The translations under genes and the position numbers were made by a program. A DNA stretch of 64,000 bases from Arenimonas fontis. Its GTDB lineage: Bacteria > Pseudomonadota > Gammaproteobacteria > Xanthomonadales > Xanthomonadaceae. Below are positions 33,162 through 42,685 of this stretch, in pieces (within the stretch, counting starts at the first letter, position 1; each line of letters starts with the position of its first letter). The notes below the pieces were generated by a model. That model was not told the origin of the DNA. It made no database searches and saw only the letters and a list, made by a program, of their open reading frames with translations. The DNA lies in contig NZ_VUOD01000002.1 of NCBI RefSeq assembly GCF_008386465.1, positions 186,001 through 250,000 of the forward strand. The letters are read 5' to 3'.

Positions 33162-33207
33162 GCCGGCAAGCCTAAGGCCTGCCCCCGCCGGCGGCCATCG
33201 GCCGTGC

Positions 33208-33235
33208 TTGACATCTTCGTTTACAGGCGTAATCT
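33208..33235 (+). promoter_or_regulatory. Promoter of blaI-blaR1
   Basis: TTGACA (33208-33213) and TAATCT (33230-33235) with a 16-bp spacer. The -10 region lies inside the left arm of the operator below, as expected for a promoter blocked by BlaI. Confidence 0.6.
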
Positions 33236-33262
33236 CAAGCCACGATTACGGGTGTAAACGAA
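33216..33262. promoter_or_regulatory. BlaI-type operator
   Basis: A long inverted repeat: 19-bp arms (33216-33234 and 33244-33262) matching at 17 of 19 positions with a 9-bp spacer. The outer parts read TTCGTTTACA and TGTAAACGAA, containing the TACA/TGTA core known for BlaI/MecI/CopY operators. It ends one base before the blaI start codon, so it would give autoregulation. Confidence 0.8.
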
Positions 33263-33263
33263 C

Positions 33264-33632
33264 ATGCAGATCAGCGAAGCCGAAAGCCTGGTGATGGAAG
33301 TGCTCTGGGAGCGCGCCCCGCGCAGCGCCGAGGACGTGATGGCGGAACTGGCCGCCAGCCGCGACTGGCGAGAGGGCACGGTGAAGACCCTGCTCAACCG
33401 CCTGCTGCGCAAGGGCGCGGTGCGGGCCGAGAAGGACGGCCGCCGCTACCTCTACCACCCGCTGATCAGCCGCGAGGACTGGGTGACGGGCCAGAGCCGG
33501 CACCTGCTGGACCGCCTTTTCGATGGCCGCCTGGCGCCGATGGTGGCGCACTTCTCGCGCAGCAAGGCGCTCAGCCGCAAGGACATCGCCGAACTGCGCA
33601 AGCTGCTGGAGGAACTCGACGATGGGCGCTGA
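33264..33632 (+). CDS. blaI: BlaI/MecI/CopY-family transcriptional repressor
   Basis: A 122-residue winged-helix repressor. Family signatures are MQISEAESLVMEVLWERAPRSAEDV at the N-terminus, the recognition helix region REGTVKTLLNRLLRKGAVRAEKDGRRYLYHPL and a C-terminal dimerisation helix (DIAELRKLLEEL). In the family a partner metallopeptidase removes it from DNA on sensing a signal. It overlaps the partner gene by 11 bp. A large operator lies immediately upstream. No beta-lactamase gene is nearby. Because the CopY branch responds to copper, a link to the adjacent island is possible, but the pair lies outside the repeats. Confidence 0.92.
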   Translation: MQISEAESLVMEVLWERAPRSAEDVMAELAASRDWREGTVKTLLNRLLRKGAVRAEKDGRRYLYHPLISREDWVTGQSRHLLDRLFDGRLAPMVAHFSRSKALSRKDIAELRKLLEELDDGR

Positions 33633-34749
33633 GCTGCTGTCCACCCTGCTCTCCGCCGCGCTCGCCAACGCCGGCGCCATCCTGCTGGTGCTGGCCCTGC
33701 GCCGGCCGCTGCGCCGCCTGGCCGGTCCGCAGATCGCCTGCCTGGCCTGGCTCCTGGTGCCGCTGGCCACGCTGGCAGCCTGCCTGCCCACCCTGCCCAC
33801 CTCCGGTGTCTTTGCCGGCGTCGAGGTGGCGCCGTTGCGGGCGACCGCGGCGATGGCCGGCGCCCACGCCTCCAGCTCCGGCTGGATTGCACCGGTGCTG
33901 GCCCTCTGGCTGGCCGGCGCCCTGGCGACAGCCACGCTGTTCGCGCTGCGGCAACGACGCCTGTCGGCCGACCTCGGACCAGCGGTGATCGGCCTGCTGC
34001 GCCCGCGCATCCTGCTGCCCGCCGATTTCGCCCACCGCTACAGCGCCGAAGAGCAGGCGCTGGTGCTGGCGCACGAGCAGGAACACCTGCGCCGCCGCGA
34101 CCTGCCGGTGCAGGCCGTGTTCGCGGCCCTGCGCTGCCTGTTCTGGTTCAACCCGCTGGCGCACCTGGCCGCCGCCCGCCTGCGCTTCGACCAGGAGCTG
34201 GCCTGCGATGCCGCCGTGCTGGCCCGTCATCCCGGCGCACGCCGCCGTTACGGGGAAGCGCTGCTCAAGACCGAACTGGCCGACTTCGGACTCGCCGTCG
34301 GCTGCCCCTGGCAATCCGGCCATCCCCTCAAGGAGAGACTCGCCATGCTCAAGCGTTCCCTGCCCGGCGCCGCCCGCCGCCGTACCGGCCTCGGCCTGGT
34401 TGCCCTGCTCGCCGCCGCCACCAGCCTCACCGCCTGGGCCGGTGGCGATGTCGACGCCATGCCCTCGCCGCAGGGCGAGCTGGCGCCGCCGGTCTACCCG
34501 GCCTCCGCGCTGGAAGCCGAGCTGAGCGGCCGGGTCGTGCTGCACGTGCTGGTGGCGACCGATGGCTCGGTCAAGGACGTCAAGGTGGTGAATTCGGAGC
34601 CGTCGGGTGTGTTCGACCAGGCCGCGCTGGCAGCGGCGCGGCAGTGGCAGTTCAACCCGGGCAGCAAGGACGCCCAGGCGGTCGAGGCCTGGGTCGAGGT
34701 GCCGGTGGATTTCCGCGCCGACGGCATGCCGCCGGAAACGGCCAACTGA
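33622..34749 (+). CDS. BlaR1-like M56 metallopeptidase with TonB C-terminal domain
   Basis: A 375-residue membrane protein. It has membrane segments at about 8-22, 31-55 and 86-102, then an M56 peptidase domain with zinc motif HEQEH (151-155) and the downstream [12 protein letters not shown] that carries the third-ligand Glu. A hydrophobic segment near 260-280 leads to a TonB-type C-terminal domain (about 290-370: [34 protein letters not shown]). There is no penicillin-binding sensor domain as in true BlaR1. The signal is therefore unknown. It starts inside blaI and is translationally coupled. In the family the peptidase inactivates the BlaI-type repressor. Confidence 0.88.
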   Translation: MGAELLSTLLSAALANAGAILLVLALRRPLRRLAGPQIACLAWLLVPLATLAACLPTLPTSGVFAGVEVAPLRATAAMAGAHASSSGWIAPVLALWLAGALATATLFALRQRRLSADLGPAVIGLLRPRILLPADFAHRYSAEEQALVLAHEQEHLRRRDLPVQAVFAALRCLFWFNPLAHLAAARLRFDQELACDAAVLARHPGARRRYGEALLKTELADFGLAVGCPWQSGHPLKERLAMLKRSLPGAARRRTGLGLVALLAAATSLTAWAGGDVDAMPSPQGELAPPVYPASALEAELSGRVVLHVLVATDGSVKDVKVVNSEPSGVFDQAALAAARQWQFNPGSKDAQAVEAWVEVPVDFRADGMPPETAN

Positions 34750-34757
34750 AGCCTCCG

Positions 34758-34786
34758 GGAACCGGCGGCAGGCGGCCGCCGGTTCC
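34758..34786 (+). terminator. Hairpin after the blaR1-like gene
   Basis: A 12-bp perfect stem (34758-34769 with 34775-34786, loop AGGCG) 9 bp past the stop codon. No T-tract follows. It lies in the 83-bp gap ahead of mutS. Confidence 0.55.
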
Positions 34787-34832
34787 GGCACAATGGGCGG
34801 CCTTTCGCCACCCGCAGGCCGTCCGCCGCCCG

Positions 34833-37415
34833 ATGTCCGGCTCCAGCAAGACCTCGTCCGAGCACACCCCGCTGATGAAGCAGTACTTCGCCGCCAAGGC
34901 GGAGTATCCGGACATCCTGCTGTTCTTCCGGATGGGCGATTTCTACGAGCTGTTCTACGACGACGCCCGCAAGGCGGCACGGCTGCTCGACATCACCCTG
35001 ACCCAGCGCGGCAGTTCGGCCGGCCAGCCCATTCCGATGGCGGGCGTGCCGGTGCACGCCTACGGGGGTTATCTGGCGCGACTGGTGGCCCTGGGCGAAT
35101 CGGTGGCGATCTGCGAGCAGATCGGCGACCCGGCCGCCAGCAAGGGCCTGGTCGAACGCAAGGTGGTGCGCATCGTCACCCCGGGCACGGTCACCGACGA
35201 GGCCCTGCTGCAGGAGCGGCGCGACACCCTGCTGCTGGCGATCAGCCGCGGCAAGGGCGGCTACGGCCTGGCCTGGGCCGATCTGGCCGGCGGCCGCTTC
35301 CTGGTCTCCGAGATCGGCAACGAGGACCTGCTGGCCGCCGAACTCGCGCGCCTCGACCCCGCCGAAACCCTGCTGCCGGACGAAGACGGCTGGCCGCCCT
35401 TCCTCGCCGCCCTGCCCGGCCTGCGCAGGCGTCCGCCCTGGGGTTTCGAGCCGGACGCCTGCCGCCGCCAGTTGCTGCGCTTCTTCGGCCTGCACGATCT
35501 TTCCGGTTTCGGCCTGGAGGATCGCCCGCTGGCCACCGGCGCCGCCGGTGCCCTGCTCGCCTACGTCGAGGAGACCCAGAAGCAGCGCCTGCCGCACCTG
35601 ACCGCGATCGCCTTCGAGGCCGCCGACGACGGCATCGCCCTCAATGCCGCCACCCGCCGGCACCTGGAGCTGGACAGCCGCGCTGACGGCCGCGTCGAGC
35701 ACACCTTGCTGGGCGTGCTCGATTCCAGCATCACGCCCATGGGCGGCCGCCTGCTGCGGCGCTGGCTGAACCGGCCGCTGCGCGACCGCCGGGTGCTGGG
35801 CCAGCGCCACCACGCCGTGGCCACGCTGATGGACAGCGGCGCCCACGAGGGACTGCGGGAGGATTTCCGCGGCCTGGGCGACGTCGAACGCATCCTCGCC
35901 CGCGTCGCCCTGCGCTCGGCGCGGCCGCGCGACCTCTCCACCCTGCGCGACGCTCTGGCGGCCTTGCCGGCCCTGCGCGAGCGCCTGGCGCCGCTGGATT
36001 CGCCGCGCCTGCAGGCCCTGCGCGCCGAGCTGGGCGAACACGGCGACATCGCCGCCCTGCTCGCCCGCGCCATCGTCCCGCAGCCGCCGGTGCTGATGCG
36101 CGACGGCGGCGTCATCGCCGAAGGCTTCGACGCCGAGCTCGACGAACTGCGTGCCCTCTCCACCAATGCCGACCGGTTTCTGGTGGACCTGGAAGCGCGC
36201 GAGAAGTCCGCCACCGGCATCCCGACCCTGAAGGTCGGCTACAACCGCGTGCACGGCTATTACATCGAGATCAGCAAGGGCCAGTCCGACAAGGCGCCGG
36301 CGCACTACACGCGCCGGCAGACGCTCACCGGCGCCGAGCGCTACATCACCGAGGAACTCAAGGCCTTCGAGGACAAGGTGCTCAGCGCCCGCGAACGCGC
36401 CCTGGCGCGCGAGAAGGCGCTGTACGACGAGCTGCTGGACGCACTCGACGCCCGCCTGGAGCCGCTCAAGCGCTGCGCCGCCGCCCTCAGCGAGCTGGAC
36501 GTGCTGGCCGCCTTCGCCGAACGCGCCCTGGCCCTGGACTGGTCGCGGCCGGAGCTCACCGACACGCCCGGCCTGCGCATCGAACGCGGCCGCCACCCGG
36601 TGGTCGAAACGGTGCGCGAGGAACCCTTCGAGCCCAACGACCTGGTGCTGGACGAAGACCGCCGCATGCTGGTGATCACCGGTCCGAACATGGGCGGCAA
36701 GAGCACCTACATGCGGCAGAACGCCCTGATCGTGCTGCTGGCCCACATCGGCAGCTTCGTGCCGGCCAGCCGCGCGGTGATCGGCCCGATAGACCGCATC
36801 CTCACCCGCATCGGCGCCGGCGACGACCTGGCCCGCGGCCAGTCCACCTTCATGGTCGAGATGGCCGAGACCAGCTACATCCTCCACCACGCCACGCCCA
36901 ACTCGCTGGTGCTGATGGACGAGATCGGCCGCGGCACCTCCACCTACGACGGCCTGGCCCTGGCCGAGGCCTGCGCCCGCCACCTGGCCCGGCACAACCG
37001 CGCCTACACGCTGTTCGCCACCCACTACTTCGAGCTGACCGCCCTGGCCGAACCGGGCAGCGGCGTCGCCAACGTGCACCTGGACGCGGTCGAGCACGGC
37101 GACCGGCTGGTGTTCATGCACGCGGTCAAGGAAGGCCCGGCCAACCGCAGTTTCGGCCTGCAGGTGGCGGCCCTGGCCGGCCTGCCACGCCAGGTGGTGG
37201 AACAGGCCCGGCACACCCTGGCCGGGCTGGAGCGGCGCGGCGCGCCCGGCGCCGTCGCGCGCATGGATCCGGCAACTCTGGAGCAGCCGCAGCAGATGGG
37301 CCTGTTCGCCGCCGCCCGCTCGCCGGCACTCGACGCGCTGGAGGCAATCGAACCGGACGAGCTCACGCCAAAACAGGCGCTGGAAGCCCTGTACCGGTTG
37401 AAGCAGTTGCTCTGA
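34833..37415 (+). CDS. mutS: DNA mismatch repair protein MutS
   Basis: An 860-residue mismatch-recognition ATPase that recruits MutL. The mismatch-binding Phe-x-Glu is in [14 protein letters not shown] (about 30-43). The connector and lever domains follow, then the ATPase with Walker [10 protein letters not shown] (about 619-627), [13 protein letters not shown] and FATHYFELT. The C-terminus ends in the usual short oligomerisation helix ([15 protein letters not shown]). The start [19 protein letters not shown] at 34833 fits the family; the longer in-frame extension would overlap the blaR1-like gene and was rejected. It converges with hslR. Confidence 0.97.
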   Translation: MSGSSKTSSEHTPLMKQYFAAKAEYPDILLFFRMGDFYELFYDDARKAARLLDITLTQRGSSAGQPIPMAGVPVHAYGGYLARLVALGESVAICEQIGDPAASKGLVERKVVRIVTPGTVTDEALLQERRDTLLLAISRGKGGYGLAWADLAGGRFLVSEIGNEDLLAAELARLDPAETLLPDEDGWPPFLAALPGLRRRPPWGFEPDACRRQLLRFFGLHDLSGFGLEDRPLATGAAGALLAYVEETQKQRLPHLTAIAFEAADDGIALNAATRRHLELDSRADGRVEHTLLGVLDSSITPMGGRLLRRWLNRPLRDRRVLGQRHHAVATLMDSGAHEGLREDFRGLGDVERILARVALRSARPRDLSTLRDALAALPALRERLAPLDSPRLQALRAELGEHGDIAALLARAIVPQPPVLMRDGGVIAEGFDAELDELRALSTNADRFLVDLEAREKSATGIPTLKVGYNRVHGYYIEISKGQSDKAPAHYTRRQTLTGAERYITEELKAFEDKVLSARERALAREKALYDELLDALDARLEPLKRCAAALSELDVLAAFAERALALDWSRPELTDTPGLRIERGRHPVVETVREEPFEPNDLVLDEDRRMLVITGPNMGGKSTYMRQNALIVLLAHIGSFVPASRAVIGPIDRILTRIGAGDDLARGQSTFMVEMAETSYILHHATPNSLVLMDEIGRGTSTYDGLALAEACARHLARHNRAYTLFATHYFELTALAEPGSGVANVHLDAVEHGDRLVFMHAVKEGPANRSFGLQVAALAGLPRQVVEQARHTLAGLERRGAPGAVARMDPATLEQPQQMGLFAAARSPALDALEAIEPDELTPKQALEALYRLKQLL

Positions 37416-37441
37416 GGTGCGCGCGGCCAGGCAACGCGCCG

Positions 37442-37837
37442 CTACAGCGCATCCAGGTCGCCCAGGGCCCGGATCAGCCGGCGGGCGCGCTTGTCGGGTT
37501 TGCTGCGCGGCGGCTGGTAACCGGCCATGGCGGCGCGGCGCTCGGCCGCGGCCGCCGCGCGCGCCAGGCGCGAAGCCTCGGATTCCTCGTACAGCTGCCG
37601 GGCCTCCGCAGCCGGCCCACGCCGCTCGCTCAAGCCAAGCACCTGGACCTCGAAGACCTCGTCTCCGCGGCGGATGCGCAACTGGTCGCCCGGGCGCAAC
37701 GGCCGCGCCGGCTTCGCCGCCTGGCCGCCGACCTCGACCTTGCCGCCGGCGACCGCCTGCTTGGCCAGGGCGCGGGTCTTGAAGAAGCGTGCCGCCCACA
37801 GCCAGACGTCCAGGCGCACAGCAGCGACATCAGTCAC
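37442..37837 (-). CDS. hslR: S4-domain RNA-binding protein (Hsp15 family)
   Basis: A 131-residue protein with an N-terminal S4 domain (about 8-70: VRLDVWLWAARFFKTRALAKQAVAGGKVEVGG) and a basic, Arg/Ala-rich C-terminal extension (SKPDKRARRLIRALG). In E. coli, Hsp15 binds free 50S subunits carrying nascent chains and helps recycle them. It overlaps the stop end of the upstream hydrolase gene by 8 bp. It converges on mutS with a 26-bp gap. Confidence 0.92.
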   Translation of the reverse strand: MTDVAAVRLDVWLWAARFFKTRALAKQAVAGGKVEVGGQAAKPARPLRPGDQLRIRRGDEVFEVQVLGLSERRGPAAEARQLYEESEASRLARAAAAAERRAAMAGYQPPRSKPDKRARRLIRALGDLDAL

Positions 37838-38873
37838 GCGCGGACTCCGTCAGCTCGTCCAGCCGCCGGACCATCCGCTCGAGGCGTGGCGACGCCAGCC
37901 CGCCGTAACGGTCGTCCAACGACTTGAGGATGGCCGCGCTGGCCGGCAGATCGCCCGCCGCCATGTTGGCCTCCGCCCGGTCCAGTTCGGCGGCAATCCC
38001 GGCCTGCAACGCGCTTCGGCAGGCCTCGTGGTCCGGCCCCGGGACAACCGGCCGCTCGAGCGCGTCCAGGGCCAGCCGCAGCGCACGTCCACCCGGAACC
38101 CAATGGTCCAGCCGTGGCGGCGACCGCAGGACGACGCCCGCCAGGCAATAGGCGTCGAAACTTTCCCGGGTGCGGGCGTCCTTGGCGCGGTTGGGCAGAT
38201 CCTGGCTGCCGGTGGCGAAGACCACCCGGCTACGGGTCTGGAACAGCGCCATGAGTTCCGGCGGCGAAGGCACCAGGCCGTCTTCGCCCAAGGGATCGGA
38301 ACCGCCCACCAGCAGGACGCCGCGGAACAGGTCCGGCCAGCCCATGGCCAGCCGCTGCGCCACCCGGCTGCCGCCGGAAAAGCCGGCCACGTAGACACGC
38401 TCCCGATCGACCCGGTACTCGGCCAGCACATGCGCCAGACCGTGAAGGGCCAGCGGAATGCGCCTTTTCAGGACGTTCTGCGTGTTGCCCGAACGGTGGG
38501 CGGCGACGTAGATCAGGCCGCGACGTTCCAGTTCCAGGCGCCAGTCCCGCGTCAGCGGAAACTGCGCCACCGGAGCCACGAACACCAGCACGCCGTAGCC
38601 GCCTTCCGGCTCGTGCGCGGGCACCACCAGGTCGTAACGCTCCGCGGCGAGGTCCACATCGTGCTCGCGCAGGGCGATCGCGTCGCGCTCGGACAGCCTG
38701 AGCACCCGATCATGGGTCACCGGGCTGAGGACGCGCCTGGAGACCTCCAGCGCAGTACCGAAATCCGCGTAATGCGTCAGCACCACGCCCTGTTCCGGGT
38801 CCGTGGACGCCGATGCGGCCGGCAGCCACGCCAGCAGCACGAGGAAGAGCGGAATGCGGACGGCAAGACGCAT
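37830..38873 (-). CDS. Secreted alpha/beta-hydrolase-like protein
   Basis: A 347-residue protein with a signal peptide (RIPLFLVLLAWLPAASAS). The nucleophile motif GFSGGSR (about 167-173) is of the G-x-S-x-G type, preceded by an oxyanion-side strand YGVLVFVAP. The later GSQD and LDHWVPGG regions supply plausible Asp and His residues. It resembles prokaryotic polyhydroxyalkanoate depolymerase/esterase folds, but no substrate can be assigned. The C-terminal 70 residues are helical and may be a separate tail. It is co-directional with hslR and overlaps it. Confidence 0.75.
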   Translation of the reverse strand: MRLAVRIPLFLVLLAWLPAASASTDPEQGVVLTHYADFGTALEVSRRVLSPVTHDRVLRLSERDAIALREHDVDLAAERYDLVVPAHEPEGGYGVLVFVAPVAQFPLTRDWRLELERRGLIYVAAHRSGNTQNVLKRRIPLALHGLAHVLAEYRVDRERVYVAGFSGGSRVAQRLAMGWPDLFRGVLLVGGSDPLGEDGLVPSPPELMALFQTRSRVVFATGSQDLPNRAKDARTRESFDAYCLAGVVLRSPPRLDHWVPGGRALRLALDALERPVVPGPDHEACRSALQAGIAAELDRAEANMAAGDLPASAAILKSLDDRYGGLASPRLERMVRRLDELTESARD

Positions 38874-38922
38874 GGCCGAAGCCTAGCGCCGCCGGCCGTC
38901 ATGCGCACCTGCCCGGAAACGC

Positions 38923-38947
38923 GACGGCCACCGCGAGGGTGGCCGTC
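38923..38947 (-). terminator. Terminator of the rpsP-rimM-trmD-rplS operon
   Basis: A 10-bp perfect stem GACGGCCACC/GGTGGCCGTC with a 5-base loop, followed on the minus strand by GCGTTTCC. It lies 27 bp past the rplS stop codon. Confidence 0.65.
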
Positions 38948-38973
38948 GGCATGGCTTGCGGCGGAGACCTGGA

Positions 38974-39342
38974 TCAATCGGCGTTGCGGGCCGCCAGGTC
39001 CTCGCGGATGCGGGCCTTCTTGCCTTCCAGGCCGCGCAGGTAATACAGCTTGCCCTGGCGCACCTTGCCGCGGCGCTTGACCACCACCGAATCAATGGCC
39101 GGGCTGTGGGTCTGGAACACGCGCTCGACGCCGAAGCCGTGGGAAATCTTGCGGACGGTGAAGGAGGAGTTCAGGCCGGCATTCTTGATCGCGATGACCA
39201 CGCCTTCGTAGGCCTGCACGCGCTCGCGGTTGCCTTCCTTCACCTTTACGTTGACGACGACGGTGTCGCCCTGGCTGAACGCCGGCAGCTCGCGCTTGAT
39301 CTGCTCGGCCTCGAACTGCTGCAGCAGGGTGTGGATGCTCAT
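38974..39342 (-). CDS. rplS: 50S ribosomal protein bL19
   Basis: A 122-residue ribosomal protein. The start at 39342 gives [11 protein letters not shown]; an upstream extension in the same frame lacks family similarity. The bL19 core is clear: [48 protein letters not shown] and the closing basic [14 protein letters not shown]. Last gene of the rpsP-rimM-trmD-rplS operon, 109 bp after trmD. Confidence 0.97.
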   Translation of the reverse strand: MSIHTLLQQFEAEQIKRELPAFSQGDTVVVNVKVKEGNRERVQAYEGVVIAIKNAGLNSSFTVRKISHGFGVERVFQTHSPAIDSVVVKRRGKVRQGKLYYLRGLEGKKARIREDLAARNAD

Positions 39343-39451
39343 GATGGGACGCCTCTGATGGTTGTTGTCGTGCGTGCCAGAGGCCCGGAGGTCCGTGCGT
39401 GGCTCATGGAAAGCGCGGCAGTATAGCCGGCAAGCCATTGAAATGGAAGGA

Positions 39452-40213
39452 CTACCCCTGCCCGGCCGGGTGCGCCGCCCGCCATTCGGCGATGAACTCG
39501 GCCAGCAGGGTCCGGTCGGCGGGGCTCAGCCGGGTCCGGGCCAGCAGGTCGGGCCGGCGCAGCCAGGTCCGGCCGAGGCTCTGGCGGCGGCGCCAGCGGG
39601 CGATGGCGGCGTGGTCGCCGGACAGCAGCACCGCCGGCACCCCCTCGGTGCCCCAGGCCTCGGAACGGGTGTAGTGCGGGCAGTCCAGCAGGCCGTCCTC
39701 GAAGCTGTCCTGCTCGGCCGAGGCGGCGTCGTTCAGGGCGCCCTCCTGCAGCCGGCCGACCGCGTCCACCAGCACCGCCGCGGCCAGCTCGCCGCCGGAG
39801 AGCACGTAGTCGCCGATGGACAGTTCCTCGTCCACCTCGCGCTCGATGAAACGCTCGTCCAGGCCCTCGTAGCGGCCGCAGAGCAGGATCAGCCGGGGCT
39901 GGGCCGCCAGCTCGCGGACCTTGGCCTGGGTCAGGCGCGGGCCCTGGGGGCTGAGCAGGATGACCCGGGCCGGAGCCGGATCGGCGGCGCGGGCGGCCGC
40001 CAGGCAGGCGCCCAGGGGCTCGGGCAGCATGACCATGCCGGGCCCGCCGCCGAAGGGGCGGTCGTCCACCCGGCGATAGTTGTCGGTGGCGTAGTCGCGC
40101 GGATTCCAGGCTTGCACCTGCAGCAGGCCGCGCTCGCGCGCCCGGCCGACCACCCCGACCGAGGTCGCCTGGTCGATGAAGTCCGGAAACAGGCTCAGCA
40201 CATCGATGCGCAC
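39452..40213 (-). CDS. trmD: tRNA (guanine-N1-)-methyltransferase TrmD
   Basis: A 253-residue SPOUT methyltransferase that makes m1G37 in tRNAs and prevents +1 frameshifting. It has the deep trefoil-knot motifs [27 protein letters not shown] and [14 protein letters not shown], and the N-terminal [13 protein letters not shown]. Length matches E. coli TrmD (255). It begins 3 bp after the rimM stop codon. Confidence 0.97.
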   Translation of the reverse strand: MRIDVLSLFPDFIDQATSVGVVGRARERGLLQVQAWNPRDYATDNYRRVDDRPFGGGPGMVMLPEPLGACLAAARAADPAPARVILLSPQGPRLTQAKVRELAAQPRLILLCGRYEGLDERFIEREVDEELSIGDYVLSGGELAAAVLVDAVGRLQEGALNDAASAEQDSFEDGLLDCPHYTRSEAWGTEGVPAVLLSGDHAAIARWRRRQSLGRTWLRRPDLLARTRLSPADRTLLAEFIAEWRAAHPAGQG

Positions 40214-40216
40214 GGC

Positions 40217-40723
40217 CTAGAACTCCGGGTCCCAGTCGACGACGATGCGGCCACCCTCGAGGTCCACGGACTTGATGTACTGGTCCATCACGAAGGGCAG
40301 CAGGCGTTCGCGCTCGCCCTGCACCACCATCACGGCGTTGGCACCGTTGTCGAACAGGTGCGAGACGGTGCCCAGGGCCACGCCCTCGGTGGTTTCCACC
40401 GCCAGGCCCTCGAGATCCACCCAGTAGTACTGGCCCGGCGGCAGCGCCGGCAGGCGCTCGCGCGGCACCCAGATCTCGGCGCCGCGCAGGGCCTCGGCCT
40501 GGTCGCGGTCCTCGATGCCGGGGATGACGGCCAGCACGTGCTTGCCGGTGTCGCGGCCACGCACGCCGGCGACTTCGCGCTCGCTGTCGCCGGCGCGAAG
40601 GGTCCAGGGCTGGTACTCGAACAGGGCGGCGCGGGGTTCGGTCCAGGACAGCAGCCGGACTTCGCCGCGCACGCCGAAGGCGCCGACGACCCTGCCCAGC
40701 AGGATGCGGCGCCCCTCACTCAT
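40217..40723 (-). CDS. rimM: Ribosome maturation factor RimM
   Basis: A 168-residue 16S rRNA processing factor that binds uS19 during 30S assembly. The N-terminal RimM domain opens [23 protein letters not shown]. The PRC-barrel domain follows (about 95-165) with [16 protein letters not shown] and the C-terminal pattern [27 protein letters not shown]. It lies between rpsP and trmD in the standard operon. Confidence 0.96.
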   Translation of the reverse strand: MSEGRRILLGRVVGAFGVRGEVRLLSWTEPRAALFEYQPWTLRAGDSEREVAGVRGRDTGKHVLAVIPGIEDRDQAEALRGAEIWVPRERLPALPPGQYYWVDLEGLAVETTEGVALGTVSHLFDNGANAVMVVQGERERLLPFVMDQYIKSVDLEGGRIVVDWDPEF

Positions 40724-40757
40724 GTCGTGATGCCCCTGGCGGAACGGGGCGGGCGGC

Positions 40758-41012
40758 TCAGGCCGACGCCTGGGCCGAGGCTTCCTTGACCAGCGCGGCG
40801 ACCTTGTCGGTCAGCTGGGCGCCGTGCGAGACCCAGTGCTTCACGCGCTCGGTGTCGATCTCCACGCGCTTCTCGTTGCCCTGGGCGACCGGGTTGTAAT
40901 AGCCCAGGCGCTCGAGCGCGCGACCGTCGCGCTTGTTGCGCGAGTCGGTGACGACGACGTGGTAGAAGGGGCGCTTCTTGGCGCCACCGCGGGTCAGACG
41001 GATCTTGACCAT
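40758..41012 (-). CDS. rpsP: 30S ribosomal protein bS16
   Basis: An 84-residue ribosomal protein opening [21 protein letters not shown], with [10 protein letters not shown] in the middle. The length is typical. First gene of the rpsP-rimM-trmD-rplS operon, preceded by about 180 bp separating it from ffh. Confidence 0.98.
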   Translation of the reverse strand: MVKIRLTRGGAKKRPFYHVVVTDSRNKRDGRALERLGYYNPVAQGNEKRVEIDTERVKHWVSHGAQLTDKVAALVKEASAQASA

Positions 41013-41192
41013 GTGGGTTTGCTCTGTAGTTCTAGGACTGGAAACCCGGCCGGGACCCGGCCGGGGGAATCGCGGATTGTAAGCCCTTGCCGGACCGAAA
41101 GATACCCCGCCGGTGGCCTGCGGCCGGCCAAGATCCCGCGGGGCCGGTCCGGAGACCGCCCCCTCGGGCCGGGCCGGCGCCGGGACGCCGCC

Positions 41193-42566
41193 TCAGCGGC
41201 CGGGGAACCCACCCGGGAAGCCGCCGCCCAGCATGCCCTTCATGCCCCGCAGCAGGCCCTTCATGCCGCCCCGGGACAGCTTGGACATCATCTTCTCCAT
41301 CTGCTGGTACTGCTTGAGCAGGCGGTTGACCTCGGCCGGGCTGGTGCCGGAGCCGCGAGCGATGCGGGCCCGGCGCGAGCCGTTGAGCAGGCCGGGATTG
41401 CGCCGCTCCTTCGGGGTCATGGAGTTGATGATGGCGACCATGCGCGGCACTTCCTTGCCGGTGACCTGGTTTTTCACGTGCTCGGGCACCTGGCCCATGC
41501 CCGGCAGCTTGTCCATCAGGCCGTGCAGGCCTCCCATGTTCTGCATCTGCTGCAGCTGGTCGCGCATGTCCTCCAGGTCGAAGCGCTTGCCCTTGGCGAC
41601 CTTGGCGGCCAGCTTGGCGGCCTTGTCCTTGTCCACCTGCTGCTCGACCTGCTCGACCAGGCTGAGCACGTCGCCCATGTCGAGGATGCGGTTGGCGGCG
41701 CGGTCGGGGTGGAAGACGTCCAGGCCGTCGGGCTTTTCGCCGACGCCGACGAACTTGATCGGCTGGCCGGTGACGTAGCGCACGCTGAGCGCGGCGCCGC
41801 CGCGGGCGTCGCCGTCGGTCTTGGTCAGCACCACGCCGGTCAGCGGCAGCGCCTCGGCGAAGGCCCTGGCGGTGTTGGCCGCGTCCTGGCCGGTCATCGC
41901 GTCCACCACGAACAGGGTCTCGACCGGCCTGGCCACCGCATGCAGGGCCTTGATCTCGGCCATCATGGCCTCGTCCACGGCCAGGCGGCCGGCGGTGTCC
42001 ACCAGCAGCACGTCCACGAAGGTCCTGCGCGCCTCCTCGATGGCGGCGCGCACGATGTCTTCCGGCTTCTGGTCCGGGCTGGACGGAAAGAAGGCCACCC
42101 CGACCTGGCCAGCCAGGGTGCGCAACTGCTCGATGGCAGCCGGGCGGTAGACGTCGGCGCTGACCACCAGCACCTTCTTCTTGTGCCGCTCCTTCAGGAA
42201 CTTGCCCAGCTTGCCGACGGTTGTGGTCTTGCCGGCGCCCTGCAGGCCGGCCATCAGGATCACCGCCGGCGCCGGCACCTCGAGCTTGAGCTCGCTGGCG
42301 CTGGAACCCATCACCGCCGCCAGCTCGTCGCGCACCACCTTGATCAGGGCCTGGCCAGGGGTGAGGCTGGACAGCACTTCCCGGCCGACCGCGCGCGCCT
42401 TGATGCGCTCGATCAGGGCGGCCACCACCGGAAGGGCCACGTCGGCCTCGAGCAGGGCAATGCGCACCTCGCGGGTGGCCTCGCGGATGTTCTCCTCGGT
42501 CAGGCGGCCGCGGCCGCGCAGGCGCTGGAGGGTGCCGGACAGGCGCTGGGTCAGCGACTCGAACAT
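41193..42566 (-). CDS. ffh: Signal recognition particle protein Ffh
   Basis: A 457-residue GTPase that, with 4.5S RNA, targets membrane proteins to FtsY. An N domain (MFESLTQRLSGTLQRLRG) precedes the G domain with P-loop GLQGAGKTT (about 106-114), DTAGR (about 189-193) and TKTDGDARGG. The M domain (about 300-457) has Met-rich helices for signal-peptide and RNA binding and a Gly/Met-rich tail (GGMKGLLRGMKGML). The start at 42566 matches the family; longer frame extensions overlap the divergent ccsA-like gene. Confidence 0.97.
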   Translation of the reverse strand: MFESLTQRLSGTLQRLRGRGRLTEENIREATREVRIALLEADVALPVVAALIERIKARAVGREVLSSLTPGQALIKVVRDELAAVMGSSASELKLEVPAPAVILMAGLQGAGKTTTVGKLGKFLKERHKKKVLVVSADVYRPAAIEQLRTLAGQVGVAFFPSSPDQKPEDIVRAAIEEARRTFVDVLLVDTAGRLAVDEAMMAEIKALHAVARPVETLFVVDAMTGQDAANTARAFAEALPLTGVVLTKTDGDARGGAALSVRYVTGQPIKFVGVGEKPDGLDVFHPDRAANRILDMGDVLSLVEQVEQQVDKDKAAKLAAKVAKGKRFDLEDMRDQLQQMQNMGGLHGLMDKLPGMGQVPEHVKNQVTGKEVPRMVAIINSMTPKERRNPGLLNGSRRARIARGSGTSPAEVNRLLKQYQQMEKMMSKLSRGGMKGLLRGMKGMLGGGFPGGFPGR

Positions 42567-42685
42567 GGACGGGATGGCTCGGAAAGGGGCGCGAAGTATA
42601 GCGTGCCGGCCCTGAAGCCCCGGCCGGGACGCCCGGCCAGTCGAGAACCGTTCTCGACACGCCGGCACTGTGCGAGACTTGCGCC

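Noticed and set aside
34494-37799. An 1101-codon minus-strand frame opposite mutS
   Set aside because: Low-complexity product with no domain; mutS occupies the other strand with all motifs.
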